This document shows positions 25,724 to 33,573 of a stretch of DNA of 64,000 nt, piece by piece (positions within the stretch are counted from its first letter, which is position 1; each line of letters opens with the position of its first letter). Below the pieces are notes generated by a model. The model was not told where the DNA came from. It saw only the letters and a list, made by a program, of their open reading frames with translations, and searched no databases. Both the position numbers and the translations under genes were made by a program. The stretch is from Variovorax sp. IB41 (GTDB lineage Bacteria; Pseudomonadota; Gammaproteobacteria; Burkholderiales; Burkholderiaceae_C), in the NCBI RefSeq assembly GCF_016405905.1, contig NZ_JAEFCB010000001.1, positions 1,116,001 to 1,180,000 on the forward strand, written 5' to 3'.

Positions 25724-26587
25724 TCAGGGCGGCGGCGATTGCGCATCGAGCGCGACGAGGCGCTCGGCCAGGCGCACCACCGGCGCATCGACCATGCGGC
25801 CGTCGAGGCTCACCACGCCGCCGCCCGCGGACCGGATCACCTCGATCACGCGGCGCGCCCATGCGAGCTCGTCGGCGCTCGGGCCGAGCGCGGCGTGCAC
25901 CGGGGCGACCTGGTCGGGGTGGATGCACAGCTTGGCGCCGAAGCCACCGCGACGCGCACGGGCCGTGTCGGCGGCGAGGCGTTGTGCGTCGCGCCAGTCG
26001 GCGGTCACACCATCGATGGGCGCTGGCAAACCGGCGCGGCGCGTGGCCAGCAGCAGTGCGAGACGGACGGGCGCCAGCTCGGCTTCGTCCGCATCGCAGG
26101 CCAGGCCGACGTCGGCCTGGAAATCGAGATTGCCGAACGCGAGGCGAAGCACCTGCGGCGCCGCCGCGATTTCGTCGAGCGCGGCGAGGCCCGCCGCCGA
26201 TTCGATGAGTGGCACCAGCAAGCCCTTGGGACCTACGGCATCAGCCAGTTGCAACAGATCGCCGGCACGCTCGGCCTTGGGCAGCACCACGCCCGCGATC
26301 AGGCCTTGCGTGACCAGCGCAGCCGCGGTCTTGCTGTCGTCGTCGTGCCACGGCGTGCCGCTGGCATTGATGCGCACCAGCAGGCGTTGGCGATCCGCTT
26401 CGGGCAACGCGGCGAACGACGCTGCAAGGCCTTCACGCGCCGAGGCCTTGCGCTCGGCCGCCACCGCGTCTTCCAGGTCGACGATCACACCGCCCCTGCC
26501 CGAGGCCAGCGCGCGCGCATGACGCTCGGGCCGGTCGGCTGGCACGAACAAAAAGGTGCGCGCGAGCGCAAGCGGCGCAGTGCTCAA
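25724..26587 (-). CDS. HpcH/HpaI (CitE-like) CoA-ester lyase
   Basis: A 287-residue TIM-barrel protein with RTFLFVPADRPERHARALASG at the start, VIVDLEDAVA, LLVRINASGTPWHDDD, LVPLIESAAGL and GAKLCIHPDQV. These are the markers of citrate-lyase beta-like citramalyl/malyl-CoA lyases, with Glu/Asp Mg2+ ligands in IES and the LDFQAD region. TTG 26587 overlaps the stop of the CoA-transferase gene (TTGA), so translation is coupled. Together with the transferase and the MaoC-type hydratase this forms the enzyme set that converts itaconate or mesaconate to acetyl-CoA and pyruvate through citramalyl-CoA. That substrate is inferred, not shown. Confidence 0.85.
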   Translation of the reverse strand: MSTAPLALARTFLFVPADRPERHARALASGRGGVIVDLEDAVAAERKASAREGLAASFAALPEADRQRLLVRINASGTPWHDDDSKTAAALVTQGLIAGVVLPKAERAGDLLQLADAVGPKGLLVPLIESAAGLAALDEIAAAPQVLRLAFGNLDFQADVGLACDADEAELAPVRLALLLATRRAGLPAPIDGVTADWRDAQRLAADTARARRGGFGAKLCIHPDQVAPVHAALGPSADELAWARRVIEVIRSAGGGVVSLDGRMVDAPVVRLAERLVALDAQSPPP

Positions 26588-27765
26588 ACCGCCCTCGCCT
26601 CGCGCAGCGCCGCGATGTCGGCTTCGCTGCGCCCGAGCGCGCGCAGGATCGCCTCGGTGTGCTCGCCCACGGCGGGAATCGCATCCATGCGGTAGTCGAA
26701 CGCGCTTTGGCGCCCGGCCGGCAGCAGCGCCGGAATATCGCCGGCCGGCGAGCCCACCTGCCGCCAGCGATCGCGCGCCTGCAATTGCGGATGCGCCCAG
26801 AGCCCGGCCATGTCGTTCATGCGCGCGTTGGCGATCTGCGCCGCATCGAGGCGCTCCAGCACCTGCGCCGTGCTCAGCGCGCCGAAGGTCTGCACGATGA
26901 TCGCGCGCAGCGCCTCGCGGTGTTCGTTGCGCCGTGCGTTGCTGTCGAAGCGCGCATCGGTCGCCAGGCCCGCCTGCAGCAGCACCTTCTCGCAGAAGGT
27001 GCGCCACTCGCGCTCGTTCTGCAGGCCCAGCATCACCGTGCCGCCGTCGCCCGCGGGGAACGGGCCGTAGGGGTAGATCGTCGCGTGCGAGGCGGCGCTG
27101 CGCGGCGGCGGCGGCGCGCCCTCGTAGGCGTAGTACATCGGGTAGCCCATCCACTCGGCGAGCGATTCCAGCATCGACACGTCGATGTGCGAGCCCTTGC
27201 CGGTCTTGCCGCGCTGGAGCAGCGCGGCGAGGATGCCCGTGTACGCATACATGCCCGCCGCGATGTCGGCGATCGAGTTGCCCGACTTGCACGGGTCTTC
27301 GGGCGTGCCGGTGACCGAGAGGAAACCCGCTTCGCTCTGGATCAGCAGGTCGTATGCCTTCTTGTCGCGGTACGGGCCGTCTTCGCCGTAGCCCGAGATG
27401 TCGCAGACGATGAGCCGCGGGTGCCTGGCCTGCAGCACGTCGGCGCCCAGCCCCATGCGCGCGGCCGCGCCGGGCGCGAGGTTCTGCACCAGCACGTCGG
27501 CATCGGCGACCAGCTCCTGCAGCACCGCGAGCGCGGCGGGCTGCTTCAGGTCGAGCGTGAGGCTTTCCTTCGAGCGGTTCACCCACACGAAATGCGAGGC
27601 CTCGCCGCCCACGCGGCCGTCGTAGGCGCGCGCGAAGTCGCCCACCTCGGGGCGCTCCACCTTGATGACACGCGCGCCGAGGTCGGCCAGCTGGCGGGTG
27701 CAGAACGGCGCGGCGATCGCGTGTTCGAGCGAGATGACGGTGATGCCGTCCAGGGGTCTTGTCAT
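26584..27765 (-). CDS. Class III (CaiB/BaiF) CoA-transferase
   Basis: A 393-residue protein. It begins TRPLDGITVISLEHAIAAPFCTRQLADLGARVIKVE, the family start, and has the catalytic Asp in AYDLLIQSEAGF with SVTGTPED next to it. GKGSHIDVSMLESLAEWMGY and HPQL are further conserved blocks. It moves CoA from a donor such as succinyl-CoA to an organic acid. ATG 27765 was chosen because it matches the family N-terminus. With the downstream lyase and upstream hydratase, an itaconate/mesaconate-type acid is the best guess for the acceptor. Confidence 0.9.
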   Translation of the reverse strand: MTRPLDGITVISLEHAIAAPFCTRQLADLGARVIKVERPEVGDFARAYDGRVGGEASHFVWVNRSKESLTLDLKQPAALAVLQELVADADVLVQNLAPGAAARMGLGADVLQARHPRLIVCDISGYGEDGPYRDKKAYDLLIQSEAGFLSVTGTPEDPCKSGNSIADIAAGMYAYTGILAALLQRGKTGKGSHIDVSMLESLAEWMGYPMYYAYEGAPPPPRSAASHATIYPYGPFPAGDGGTVMLGLQNEREWRTFCEKVLLQAGLATDARFDSNARRNEHREALRAIIVQTFGALSTAQVLERLDAAQIANARMNDMAGLWAHPQLQARDRWRQVGSPAGDIPALLPAGRQSAFDYRMDAIPAVGEHTEAILRALGRSEADIAALREARAV

Positions 27766-27778
27766 GTCTGTGTGTTCC

Positions 27779-28693
27779 TCAAGCGAGCACGGCCGTGGCC
27801 TGCATCGTGAGCCAGCCGTCGGCGTCTTCGCCCCAGAGGCTGAAGGTCTTGCCATCGGCGCCTGGTTTGCCGTGCACGCGGAACGGCGCGATGTCGAAGG
27901 TCGGCCGCACGGCGCGGAATTCGAAGCGCGCGAGCTGCGCGCCCGGCACGTTGCGGCGCAGCAGGTCGACCAGCAGCGTCGCGATCAGCGGGCCGTGCAC
28001 GATCAGGCCCGGATAGCCCTCGACCCCGGTCACATAGCGCCGGTCGTAGTGGATGCGGTGGCCGTTGAAGGTGAGCGCCGAGTAGCGGAACAGCAGCACG
28101 TCGTCGGGCACGATCTCGCGGCTGAAGGCGGCGTCCTGCGGGGCGGGCGTGGGGGGCGGCGCCTTCTCGCAGGGCGCGGCGGCGGCGCGGTAGACGATGT
28201 CGTGCTCCTCGGTCAGCGCGAGGCCGCGTTCGTTGCGCACCTCGTGGCGCACGAGCACGAAGACCAGCTCGCCGGTGCGGCCGGCCTTGTGGGTGACCGA
28301 GGCGATGGTCGAGGTGCGCTCGATCCTGTCGCCGACCTGCAGCGGGTTGCCCGCCTCCCAGTCCAGGCGCCCGCCCGCCCACATGCGGCGCGGCAGCGGC
28401 ACGGGCGGCAGGAACCCGCCGCGCTTCGCATGGCCGTCTTCGCCGATCTCCGATTGACGGTGGTGCGGCAGGAAGTAGAGCCAGTGCCAGAGCGCGGGCA
28501 GGCGCGTGCCGGCGGCGGGCGGCGCATCGTCGCGGTCGAGCGTGGCGGAGAGCGCGCGCACGGGCGCGGCGGTGATGTCGTCGGCCAGCGTTTCGCTGCG
28601 GCCTTGCCAGGCCTGCAGTTTCGCGAGCGCGTCGGCGTCGATCGGTGGGGAAAAAGTGTTGTCTTGCATTCGGTCTCGGAGGCGTTCGTTCAT
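27779..28693 (-). CDS. MaoC/FAS1-type hot-dog dehydratase (mesaconyl/itaconyl-CoA hydratase-like)
   Basis: A 304-residue double hot-dog protein. The N-terminal half has LWHWLYFLPHHRQSEIGEDGH and PPVPLPRRMWAGG; the C-terminal half has the catalytic hydratase-2 motif as RYSALTFNGHRIHYDRRYVTGVEGYPGLIVHGPL in two adjacent segments. This is the form seen in mesaconyl-C4-CoA and itaconyl-CoA hydratases. ATG 28693 lacks a good ribosome binding site; ATG 28669 is an alternative start. It is the first gene of the run MaoC-CoA transferase-lyase-Bug, with 13 bases to the next gene. Confidence 0.82.
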   Translation of the reverse strand: MNERLRDRMQDNTFSPPIDADALAKLQAWQGRSETLADDITAAPVRALSATLDRDDAPPAAGTRLPALWHWLYFLPHHRQSEIGEDGHAKRGGFLPPVPLPRRMWAGGRLDWEAGNPLQVGDRIERTSTIASVTHKAGRTGELVFVLVRHEVRNERGLALTEEHDIVYRAAAAPCEKAPPPTPAPQDAAFSREIVPDDVLLFRYSALTFNGHRIHYDRRYVTGVEGYPGLIVHGPLIATLLVDLLRRNVPGAQLARFEFRAVRPTFDIAPFRVHGKPGADGKTFSLWGEDADGWLTMQATAVLA

Positions 28694-28716
28694 AAGGATT
28701 CCCGATCGGTCACGAA

Positions 28717-28776
28717 CCGTTCGGGCTGAGCTTGTCGAAGCCTTGCGCAGCGCTTCGACAAGCTCAGCGTGAACGG
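28717..28776. repeat. REP-like palindrome (copy 2)
   Basis: Nearly identical to the copy at 13662-13721: left end CCGTTCGGGCTGAGC, arms CTGAGCTTGTCGAAGC and GCTTCGACAAGCTCAG, right end GTGAACGG. The loop differs slightly (CTTGCGCA). It lies between the second Bug gene and the hydratase gene, both on the minus strand, and could separate their transcripts. Confidence 0.87.
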
Positions 28777-28799
28777 CTGTTGTTGAACCACGTTCGGCA

Positions 28800-29786
28800 T
28801 CAATCGACCGCCGCGCCCGAGGCCTTGACGATGCGCGCCCACTTGGCGAGGTCGTCCTGCAGCAGCTTGGTGAATTGTTCGGGGGTTGTGGGCGCCGCGA
28901 TCTCGACGCCTTGCTGGTCCAGCTTGTCGCGCAGGTCCTTCGCGGCGAGCGCCTTGCGCGTCGCGTCCTGCAGCGTGGCGAGCACGTCGGCCGGCACGCC
29001 CGCGGGCGCGAAGAGGCCGATCCACAGCGTGCCGTTGTAGCCAGGGACCGCCTCGGCGATGGTGGGCACGTCAGGCAGCACCGGCGAGCGCTTGTCGCCG
29101 CTCACGGCCAATGCGCGCAGCTTGCCGGCCTTGATGTGCGAGAGCGCCGAGGGCAGGCTCGCGAACACGATCGGCAGTTGCCCGCCCAGCACGTCGTTGA
29201 GCGCGGGCGCCACGCCCTTGTAGGGCACGTGCTGCAGCGAGATGCCGGCCATGCTGTTGAGCATTTCGCCCAGCAGGTGGTTGAGCGTGCCGTTGCCGGC
29301 CGAGGCGTATTGGTAGTTCGCGCCCTTCTCCCGTGCGAGCTTCAGGAATTCGGCGAAGTTCTTCGCGGGGAACGAGGGGTTGACCAGCAGCACGTTGGGC
29401 ACGGCGCCGACGAGGCCGACGGGCTTGAAGTCCTTCACCGGATCGAAGCCCGGGTTCTTGTAGAGCGCGGGGTTGATCGCCTGGCTGCTGCTGATGGTCA
29501 TGAGCAGCGTGTAGCCGTCCTTCGGGCCCTTGGCGACCATCTGCGTGCCGATGTTGCCGCCCGCGCCGGGGCGGTTGTCGACGACCACGCTGGCGTTGTT
29601 CATCACCTCGCCGAGCTTCTGGCCGACCAGGCGGCCGACGATGTCGTTGGTGCCGCCCGCGGCCTGCGGCACGACGAGCGTGATGGGGCGCGAGGGATAA
29701 GAGGAATGGGGCTGTGCGGTGGCGGGGTTCGCGGCGACCAGCGAGGCCGCGGCGAGCGAAAGAAGCGCGAGGGCGCGGAATGTCAT
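28800..29786 (-). CDS. Bug-family (TctC-like) solute-binding protein 2
   Basis: A 328-residue periplasmic protein with signal peptide MTFRALALLSLAAASLVAANPATAQ (cleaved after AQ). It shows YPSRPITLVVPQAAGGTND, VVVDNRPGAGGNIGTQMVAKG and VPYKGVAPALNDVLGGQLP. It differs clearly from the Bug protein at 24674-25678, so the two probably bind different or related acids for a shared transporter. ATG 29786 is preceded by GGAGA at a normal distance. It is divergent from the LysR gene at 29894 and is probably its target. Confidence 0.9.
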   Translation of the reverse strand: MTFRALALLSLAAASLVAANPATAQPHSSYPSRPITLVVPQAAGGTNDIVGRLVGQKLGEVMNNASVVVDNRPGAGGNIGTQMVAKGPKDGYTLLMTISSSQAINPALYKNPGFDPVKDFKPVGLVGAVPNVLLVNPSFPAKNFAEFLKLAREKGANYQYASAGNGTLNHLLGEMLNSMAGISLQHVPYKGVAPALNDVLGGQLPIVFASLPSALSHIKAGKLRALAVSGDKRSPVLPDVPTIAEAVPGYNGTLWIGLFAPAGVPADVLATLQDATRKALAAKDLRDKLDQQGVEIAAPTTPEQFTKLLQDDLAKWARIVKASGAAVD

Positions 29787-29844
29787 CGTCTTTGTCTCCA
29801 TGACCGCATGGTCGTGCGCCACGGCAGCGCGCGCAATCTGCGAT

Positions 29845-29873
29845 TTCGGAACCCAGGCTTCTGAATTTCCGAA
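29845..29873. promoter_or_regulatory. Inverted repeat TTCGGAA-N15-TTCCGAA, candidate LysR operator
   Basis: TTCGGAA (29845-29851) and TTCCGAA (29867-29873) are perfect inverted copies with centres two helical turns apart. They lie in the 107-base gap between the divergent Bug and LysR genes. Spacing and position fit a LysR-type recognition site. The regulator-operator link is inferred. Confidence 0.5.
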
Positions 29874-29893
29874 GGCTAGGGCTACGATGCGCC

Positions 29894-30802
29894 ATGCTTT
29901 TCGACTTGACCGACCTGCGTCTTTTCGTCGCCACCGCCGAGCTCGGCAACCTCACGCGGGCGGCCGAGCGGCAGCACCTGTCGCTGGCCGCGGCCAGCGC
30001 GCGCATCAAGGCGCTGGAGACGCAAGCCGGCCTGCAGCTGCTGCAGCGCGAAGCGCGCGGCGTGCGCCTGCTGCCGCCGGGCGAAGCCTTTCTTCACCAC
30101 GCGCGCCTCGTGCTCCACCAGACCGAACAGTTGCGCGACGACCTGCTCGAATACGGCGGGGGCCTGCGCGGCCACCTGCGCGTGTTCGCCAACACCACCG
30201 CGGTGACCGATTTCCTGCCCGAGATCCTGCCGGGCTTTCTTGCGCGCAACCCGCGCATCAACGTCGACCTTCAGGAAAAACCGAATGCTCAGATCCCGCG
30301 CGGCGTGCTCGACGGCCGCGCCGACATCGGCATCGTCGCGGGCCGCGTCGACACGCTGGGGCTGGAGGCGATCCACTTCAGCACCGACCGGCTGGTGCTG
30401 GTCACCTCGCGCAAGCACCGCTTCGCCAAGCGCCGAAGGATTTCATTCGCCGAGACGCTCGATGAAGACGCCATCGGCATGCAGCAAGGCAGCACGCTGC
30501 AGACCTTTCTCGCGCAGATCACCGACAACCTGGGCAAGCGCCAGAAGCTGCGCATCCAGCTGGGCAGCTTCGATGCGATGTGCCGGATGATCGGTAGCGG
30601 CGTGGGCATCGGCGTGGTGCCCGAGTCGGCCGCGCGGCGCAACCGGGAGAGCATGCAGCTTGCGCTGATCGACCTGAGCGATGCGTGGTGCGTGCGGGAG
30701 CGGTACCTGCTGGTGCGCAGCCGGGCAGCGCTGCCGGTGTATGCACAGGCGCTGGTGGACACGCTGTGCCGGCACTACGCGGCAGAGGTGCCGCCGGCCT
30801 GA
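29894..30802 (+). CDS. LysR-family transcriptional regulator
   Basis: A 302-residue protein with an N-terminal winged helix (LTDLRLFVATAELGNLTRAAERQHLSLAAASARIKALE in two adjoining parts) and an effector domain containing LRGHLRVFANTTAVTDFLPE and GRADIGIVAG. It is divergent from the second Bug gene and the CoA-transferase cluster. It is the natural candidate regulator for them, as LysR genes are in the known itaconate loci of pseudomonads. Confidence 0.88.
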   Translation: MLFDLTDLRLFVATAELGNLTRAAERQHLSLAAASARIKALETQAGLQLLQREARGVRLLPPGEAFLHHARLVLHQTEQLRDDLLEYGGGLRGHLRVFANTTAVTDFLPEILPGFLARNPRINVDLQEKPNAQIPRGVLDGRADIGIVAGRVDTLGLEAIHFSTDRLVLVTSRKHRFAKRRRISFAETLDEDAIGMQQGSTLQTFLAQITDNLGKRQKLRIQLGSFDAMCRMIGSGVGIGVVPESAARRNRESMQLALIDLSDAWCVRERYLLVRSRAALPVYAQALVDTLCRHYAAEVPPA

Positions 30803-30887
30803 GACGGGCTTCCGGGCAACGCCCAAGTCCCCCCGCGTTGCGGGTGGTTGCATCGGCAACGAGCCGGTCGCCCTAGCATGCGGGCGC

Positions 30888-31790
30888 ATGGCACATCTGC
30901 TCCCGCTGACCATCCTCCTGGTCGTCTGCATCGCCTTCCCGATCGGCCTCGCATGGCGGATCGCCAAACTGGACGAGGCATCGCGCGGCGCCTGGGCGCT
31001 GAAGGCCGCGGACAGCCTCTTCTTCTTCGGCCTGATCCTGCTCGCGGGACGCTGGGACATCGCGGGGCTCTGGACGCGGGGCGTGCTCGTCGTGCTGGTG
31101 CTGCTCGCGTTCGCCGCTTCATGGTGGCGGCATGCGCGCCGGCCGTGGGCGCTGGCGCGGCCGCTGTGGCGCGCGCACGGGGTGACGCTGGTCTCGCTGG
31201 TTTTCTACGCGACGGCCTTCGGTTACCTCGCCGCCGGCCTCGCACCCGCGGGATCGCCGACCTCGCTCGCGTTCCCGCTCGAAGGCGGCCGCTTCGTGGT
31301 CGCGCAAGGCGGGAACCGCACGCTGCTGAACCATCACCATGCGCACCGCCGCCAACGGTATGCGAGCGACATCGTGGCCGTCGGCCCCGCGGGGTTTCGC
31401 GCAATCGGCGTCGCGCCCGCCGACCTGTCGCGCTACGCGGTGCATGGCGCGAAGGTGGTGAGCCCCTGCACGGGCACGGTGGCGAGCGTGCGGGATGGGC
31501 TGCCCGACCTGGCGCCGCCCCGGCGCGACAAGGCCAACGCTTCGGGCAACCACGTCGTGATCCGCTGCGACGCGCTCGAGGTCGAGCTCGCTCACCTCCG
31601 GCAAGGCAGCGTCGTGCACAAAGCGGGCGATGCGCTGACCGTGGGCCAGCGCGTGGGGGCCGTGGGCAACTCGGGCAACACCACCGAGCCCCATCTGCAC
31701 ATTCACGCGGTGGACGCGGTCACGGGAGAGGCAGTGGAAATCGCGTTCGACGGCAAGGTGCCGGTGCGCAACCGGATCTTCGAGCGCTGA
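30888..31790 (+). CDS. M23-family peptidase with N-terminal membrane region
   Basis: A 300-residue protein. The first ~125 residues contain three or four hydrophobic helices (HLLPLTILLVVCIAFPIGLAW, LFFFGLILLAGRW, VLVVLVLLAFAASW, VTLVSLVFYATAFGYLAAGL). The rest is a LytM/M23 domain with the first zinc-ligand region NHHHAHRRQRYASDIV and the second as EPHLHIHAVD (HxH). It should cleave peptidoglycan peptides from the membrane outward face, or be a related membrane-anchored metallopeptidase. ATG 30888 follows the LysR stop by 85 bases. Confidence 0.78.
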   Translation: MAHLLPLTILLVVCIAFPIGLAWRIAKLDEASRGAWALKAADSLFFFGLILLAGRWDIAGLWTRGVLVVLVLLAFAASWWRHARRPWALARPLWRAHGVTLVSLVFYATAFGYLAAGLAPAGSPTSLAFPLEGGRFVVAQGGNRTLLNHHHAHRRQRYASDIVAVGPAGFRAIGVAPADLSRYAVHGAKVVSPCTGTVASVRDGLPDLAPPRRDKANASGNHVVIRCDALEVELAHLRQGSVVHKAGDALTVGQRVGAVGNSGNTTEPHLHIHAVDAVTGEAVEIAFDGKVPVRNRIFER

Positions 31791-32001
31791 GGCGCTGCCG
31801 GTCGCGCCAGAGGCCTTTTCTCGTGGTATTGCGCCAACTTGCAGGCCGGACCTCAGGCCCGCGATCTCATCCCCATTTTCTGTGCACAACTTTGGGGACA
31901 ACTCACGTGGAGCCTTGTAAAACGGATTTAACTCGTTGTTCTACAAAGGGATTCCACACTTTGCTCAAAAATCAGGCGGTGAACAAGTCGGGCCGCGGTG
32001 T
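31791..32001. other. Convergent intergenic region with AT-rich, palindrome-bearing core
   Basis: The gap lies between two convergent genes, so it needs no promoter for either. Bases ~31875-31990 are clearly richer in A/T than the surroundings. They contain GTGCAC and CACGTG palindromes, a repeated ACAACT, and an inverted repeat TTGTAAAAC (31915-31923) / GTTCTACAA (31938-31946) with one mismatch. I see no convincing reading frame and no T-tract terminator. It may hold a small RNA, a binding site or a degenerate mobile-element end. Confidence 0.4.
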
Positions 32002-32880
32002 TCAGTCTGGCGCTGTGAGCTTGTCCTGCGTCCGGGTGTCGAAATCGCCGGCGTCATGGCGCTCGTGCAGTTGGCTTTCGGGCTGGCCCCAGGCGCGATT
32101 GACCATGCGGCCGCGCTGCGCGGCGGGACGTTGCGCAATCTCGTCGTTCCAGCGCAGCACGTTCTTGTACTCGCTCACCTGCAGGAACTCGCCCGACTCG
32201 TAGAGCTGCCCCTTGGCGAGCGCGCCGTACCAGGGCCAGACGGCGATGTCGGCGATCGAGTAGTCGTCGCCGGCCAGGTAGCGGCTCTCGGCCAGGCGAC
32301 GGTCGAGCACGTCGAGCTGGCGCTTCACTTCCATCGCGAAGCGGTCGATGGCGTATTCGATCTTCGTCGGGGCATAGGCATAGAAGTGTCCGAATCCGCC
32401 GCCCAGGTACGGCGCGCTGCCCATCTGCCAGAAGAGCCACGACAGGCATTCGGCGCGCGCCGCGCGCTCGGTCGGAAAGAACGCGCCGCCGAATTTCTCC
32501 GCGAGGTACTGCAGGATCGCGCCGGACTCGAATACCCGGATCGGCGCGGCGCCGCTGCGGTCCATCAGCGCGGGGATCTTGGAATTGGGGTTCACCGCCA
32601 CGAAGCCGCTGCCGAACTGGTCGCCCTCGCTGATGCGGATCAGCCAGGCGTCGTACTCGGCGCCCGCGTGGCCGAGCGCCAGCAATTCCTCGAGCATCAC
32701 CGTCACTTTCACGCCATTGGGCGTCGCGAGCGAATAGAGTTGCAGCGGGTGCTTGCCCACCGGCAGATCTTTCTCATGGGTGGAACCTGCGATGGGGCGG
32801 TTGATGTTCGCGAAGCGGCCGCCGCTTTCCTTGTTCCAGGACCAGACGGTGGGCGGCGTGTAGGCGGTCGTGCCATTCAT
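32002..32880 (-). CDS. yghU: YghU-like glutathione S-transferase (Nu class, disulfide-bond reductase type)
   Basis: A 292-residue protein, long for a GST, with the YghU-type N-terminal extension (YTPPTVWSWNKESGGRFANINRP). The thioredoxin-like domain has LYSLATPNGVKVTVMLEELL and the glutathione-binding NSKIPAL and FESGAILQYLA. The C-terminal helical domain carries YAIDRFAMEVKRQLDVLDRRL and DDYSIADIAVWPW. Nu-class GSTs have strong disulfide reductase activity and bind two glutathiones. It is divergent from another GST gene 27 bases away. Confidence 0.88.
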   Translation of the reverse strand: MNGTTAYTPPTVWSWNKESGGRFANINRPIAGSTHEKDLPVGKHPLQLYSLATPNGVKVTVMLEELLALGHAGAEYDAWLIRISEGDQFGSGFVAVNPNSKIPALMDRSGAAPIRVFESGAILQYLAEKFGGAFFPTERAARAECLSWLFWQMGSAPYLGGGFGHFYAYAPTKIEYAIDRFAMEVKRQLDVLDRRLAESRYLAGDDYSIADIAVWPWYGALAKGQLYESGEFLQVSEYKNVLRWNDEIAQRPAAQRGRMVNRAWGQPESQLHERHDAGDFDTRTQDKLTAPD

Positions 32881-32907
32881 GCGATGAGTTCCGAAAGTTG
32901 ACAGACG

Positions 32908-33540
32908 ATGATCATTCTCTATGACTGCGCCACGGCGCCGAGTCCGCGGCGCGCCCGCATCCTGCTTGCGGAGAAGGGCATTGCCCACGAGACGGTGCAG
33001 GTCGATCTGGTTCGTGGTGAGCAATTGGGCGAGGCCTACCGCGCGATCAATCCGCAATGCACGGTGCCGGCGCTGCGCACCGAAGAAGACGGCCTGCTGA
33101 CGGACAACGCCGCCATCGCGGCCTGGCTGGAAGCGCAGTACCCCGAACCGCCGCTCATGGGCCGCACGCCCGCCGAAAAGGCGGAGATCGCCAGCTGGAA
33201 CTGGCGCATCGAGTTCGAGGGTTTGCTGCCGATCGCCGAGGCGCTGCGCAACGGCTCGCCGGCCATGGCCGACCGGGCCTTGCCCGGCCCCGTGAACTAC
33301 GCGCAGATTCCGGAACTGGCGCAGCGCGGGCTCGCGCGCGTGCAGCACTTCTTCCAGACGCTGAACGACCGGCTGGCCGGCCGCGAATTCATCGCGACCG
33401 ACCGCTTCAGCCTGGCCGACATCACCGCCGTGGTGGCAGTGGATTTCGCGCGCGTGGTGCGCATCAAGCCCGGGGAGCAGCACCCCGAGCTCGTGCGCTG
33501 GCGCGCTGCGATGGCCGAGCGGCCGTCGATGTCGCGCTGA
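32908..33540 (+). CDS. Glutathione S-transferase family protein
   Basis: A 210-residue two-domain GST. The thioredoxin-like part has ILYDCATAPSPRRARILLAEKG, NPQCTVPAL and LLTDNAAIAAWLEAQYPE (the glutathione-binding cis-proline and Asp-Asn). The helical part ends with DRFSLADITAVVAVDF. The CATAPSP segment places a cysteine and serines at the catalytic position. Its start lies 27 bases from the divergent YghU-like gene, so both probably share a promoter region and respond to the same stress or substrate. Confidence 0.87.
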   Translation: MIILYDCATAPSPRRARILLAEKGIAHETVQVDLVRGEQLGEAYRAINPQCTVPALRTEEDGLLTDNAAIAAWLEAQYPEPPLMGRTPAEKAEIASWNWRIEFEGLLPIAEALRNGSPAMADRALPGPVNYAQIPELAQRGLARVQHFFQTLNDRLAGREFIATDRFSLADITAVVAVDFARVVRIKPGEQHPELVRWRAAMAERPSMSR

Positions 33541-33573
33541 GCGGCAACGACGGCGCGCTGGGCGCCGCGGCGA

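Noticed and set aside
31936..32901. Plus-strand frame opposite the YghU-like gene
   Set aside because: It is the complement of a clear glutathione transferase and has no domain of its own.
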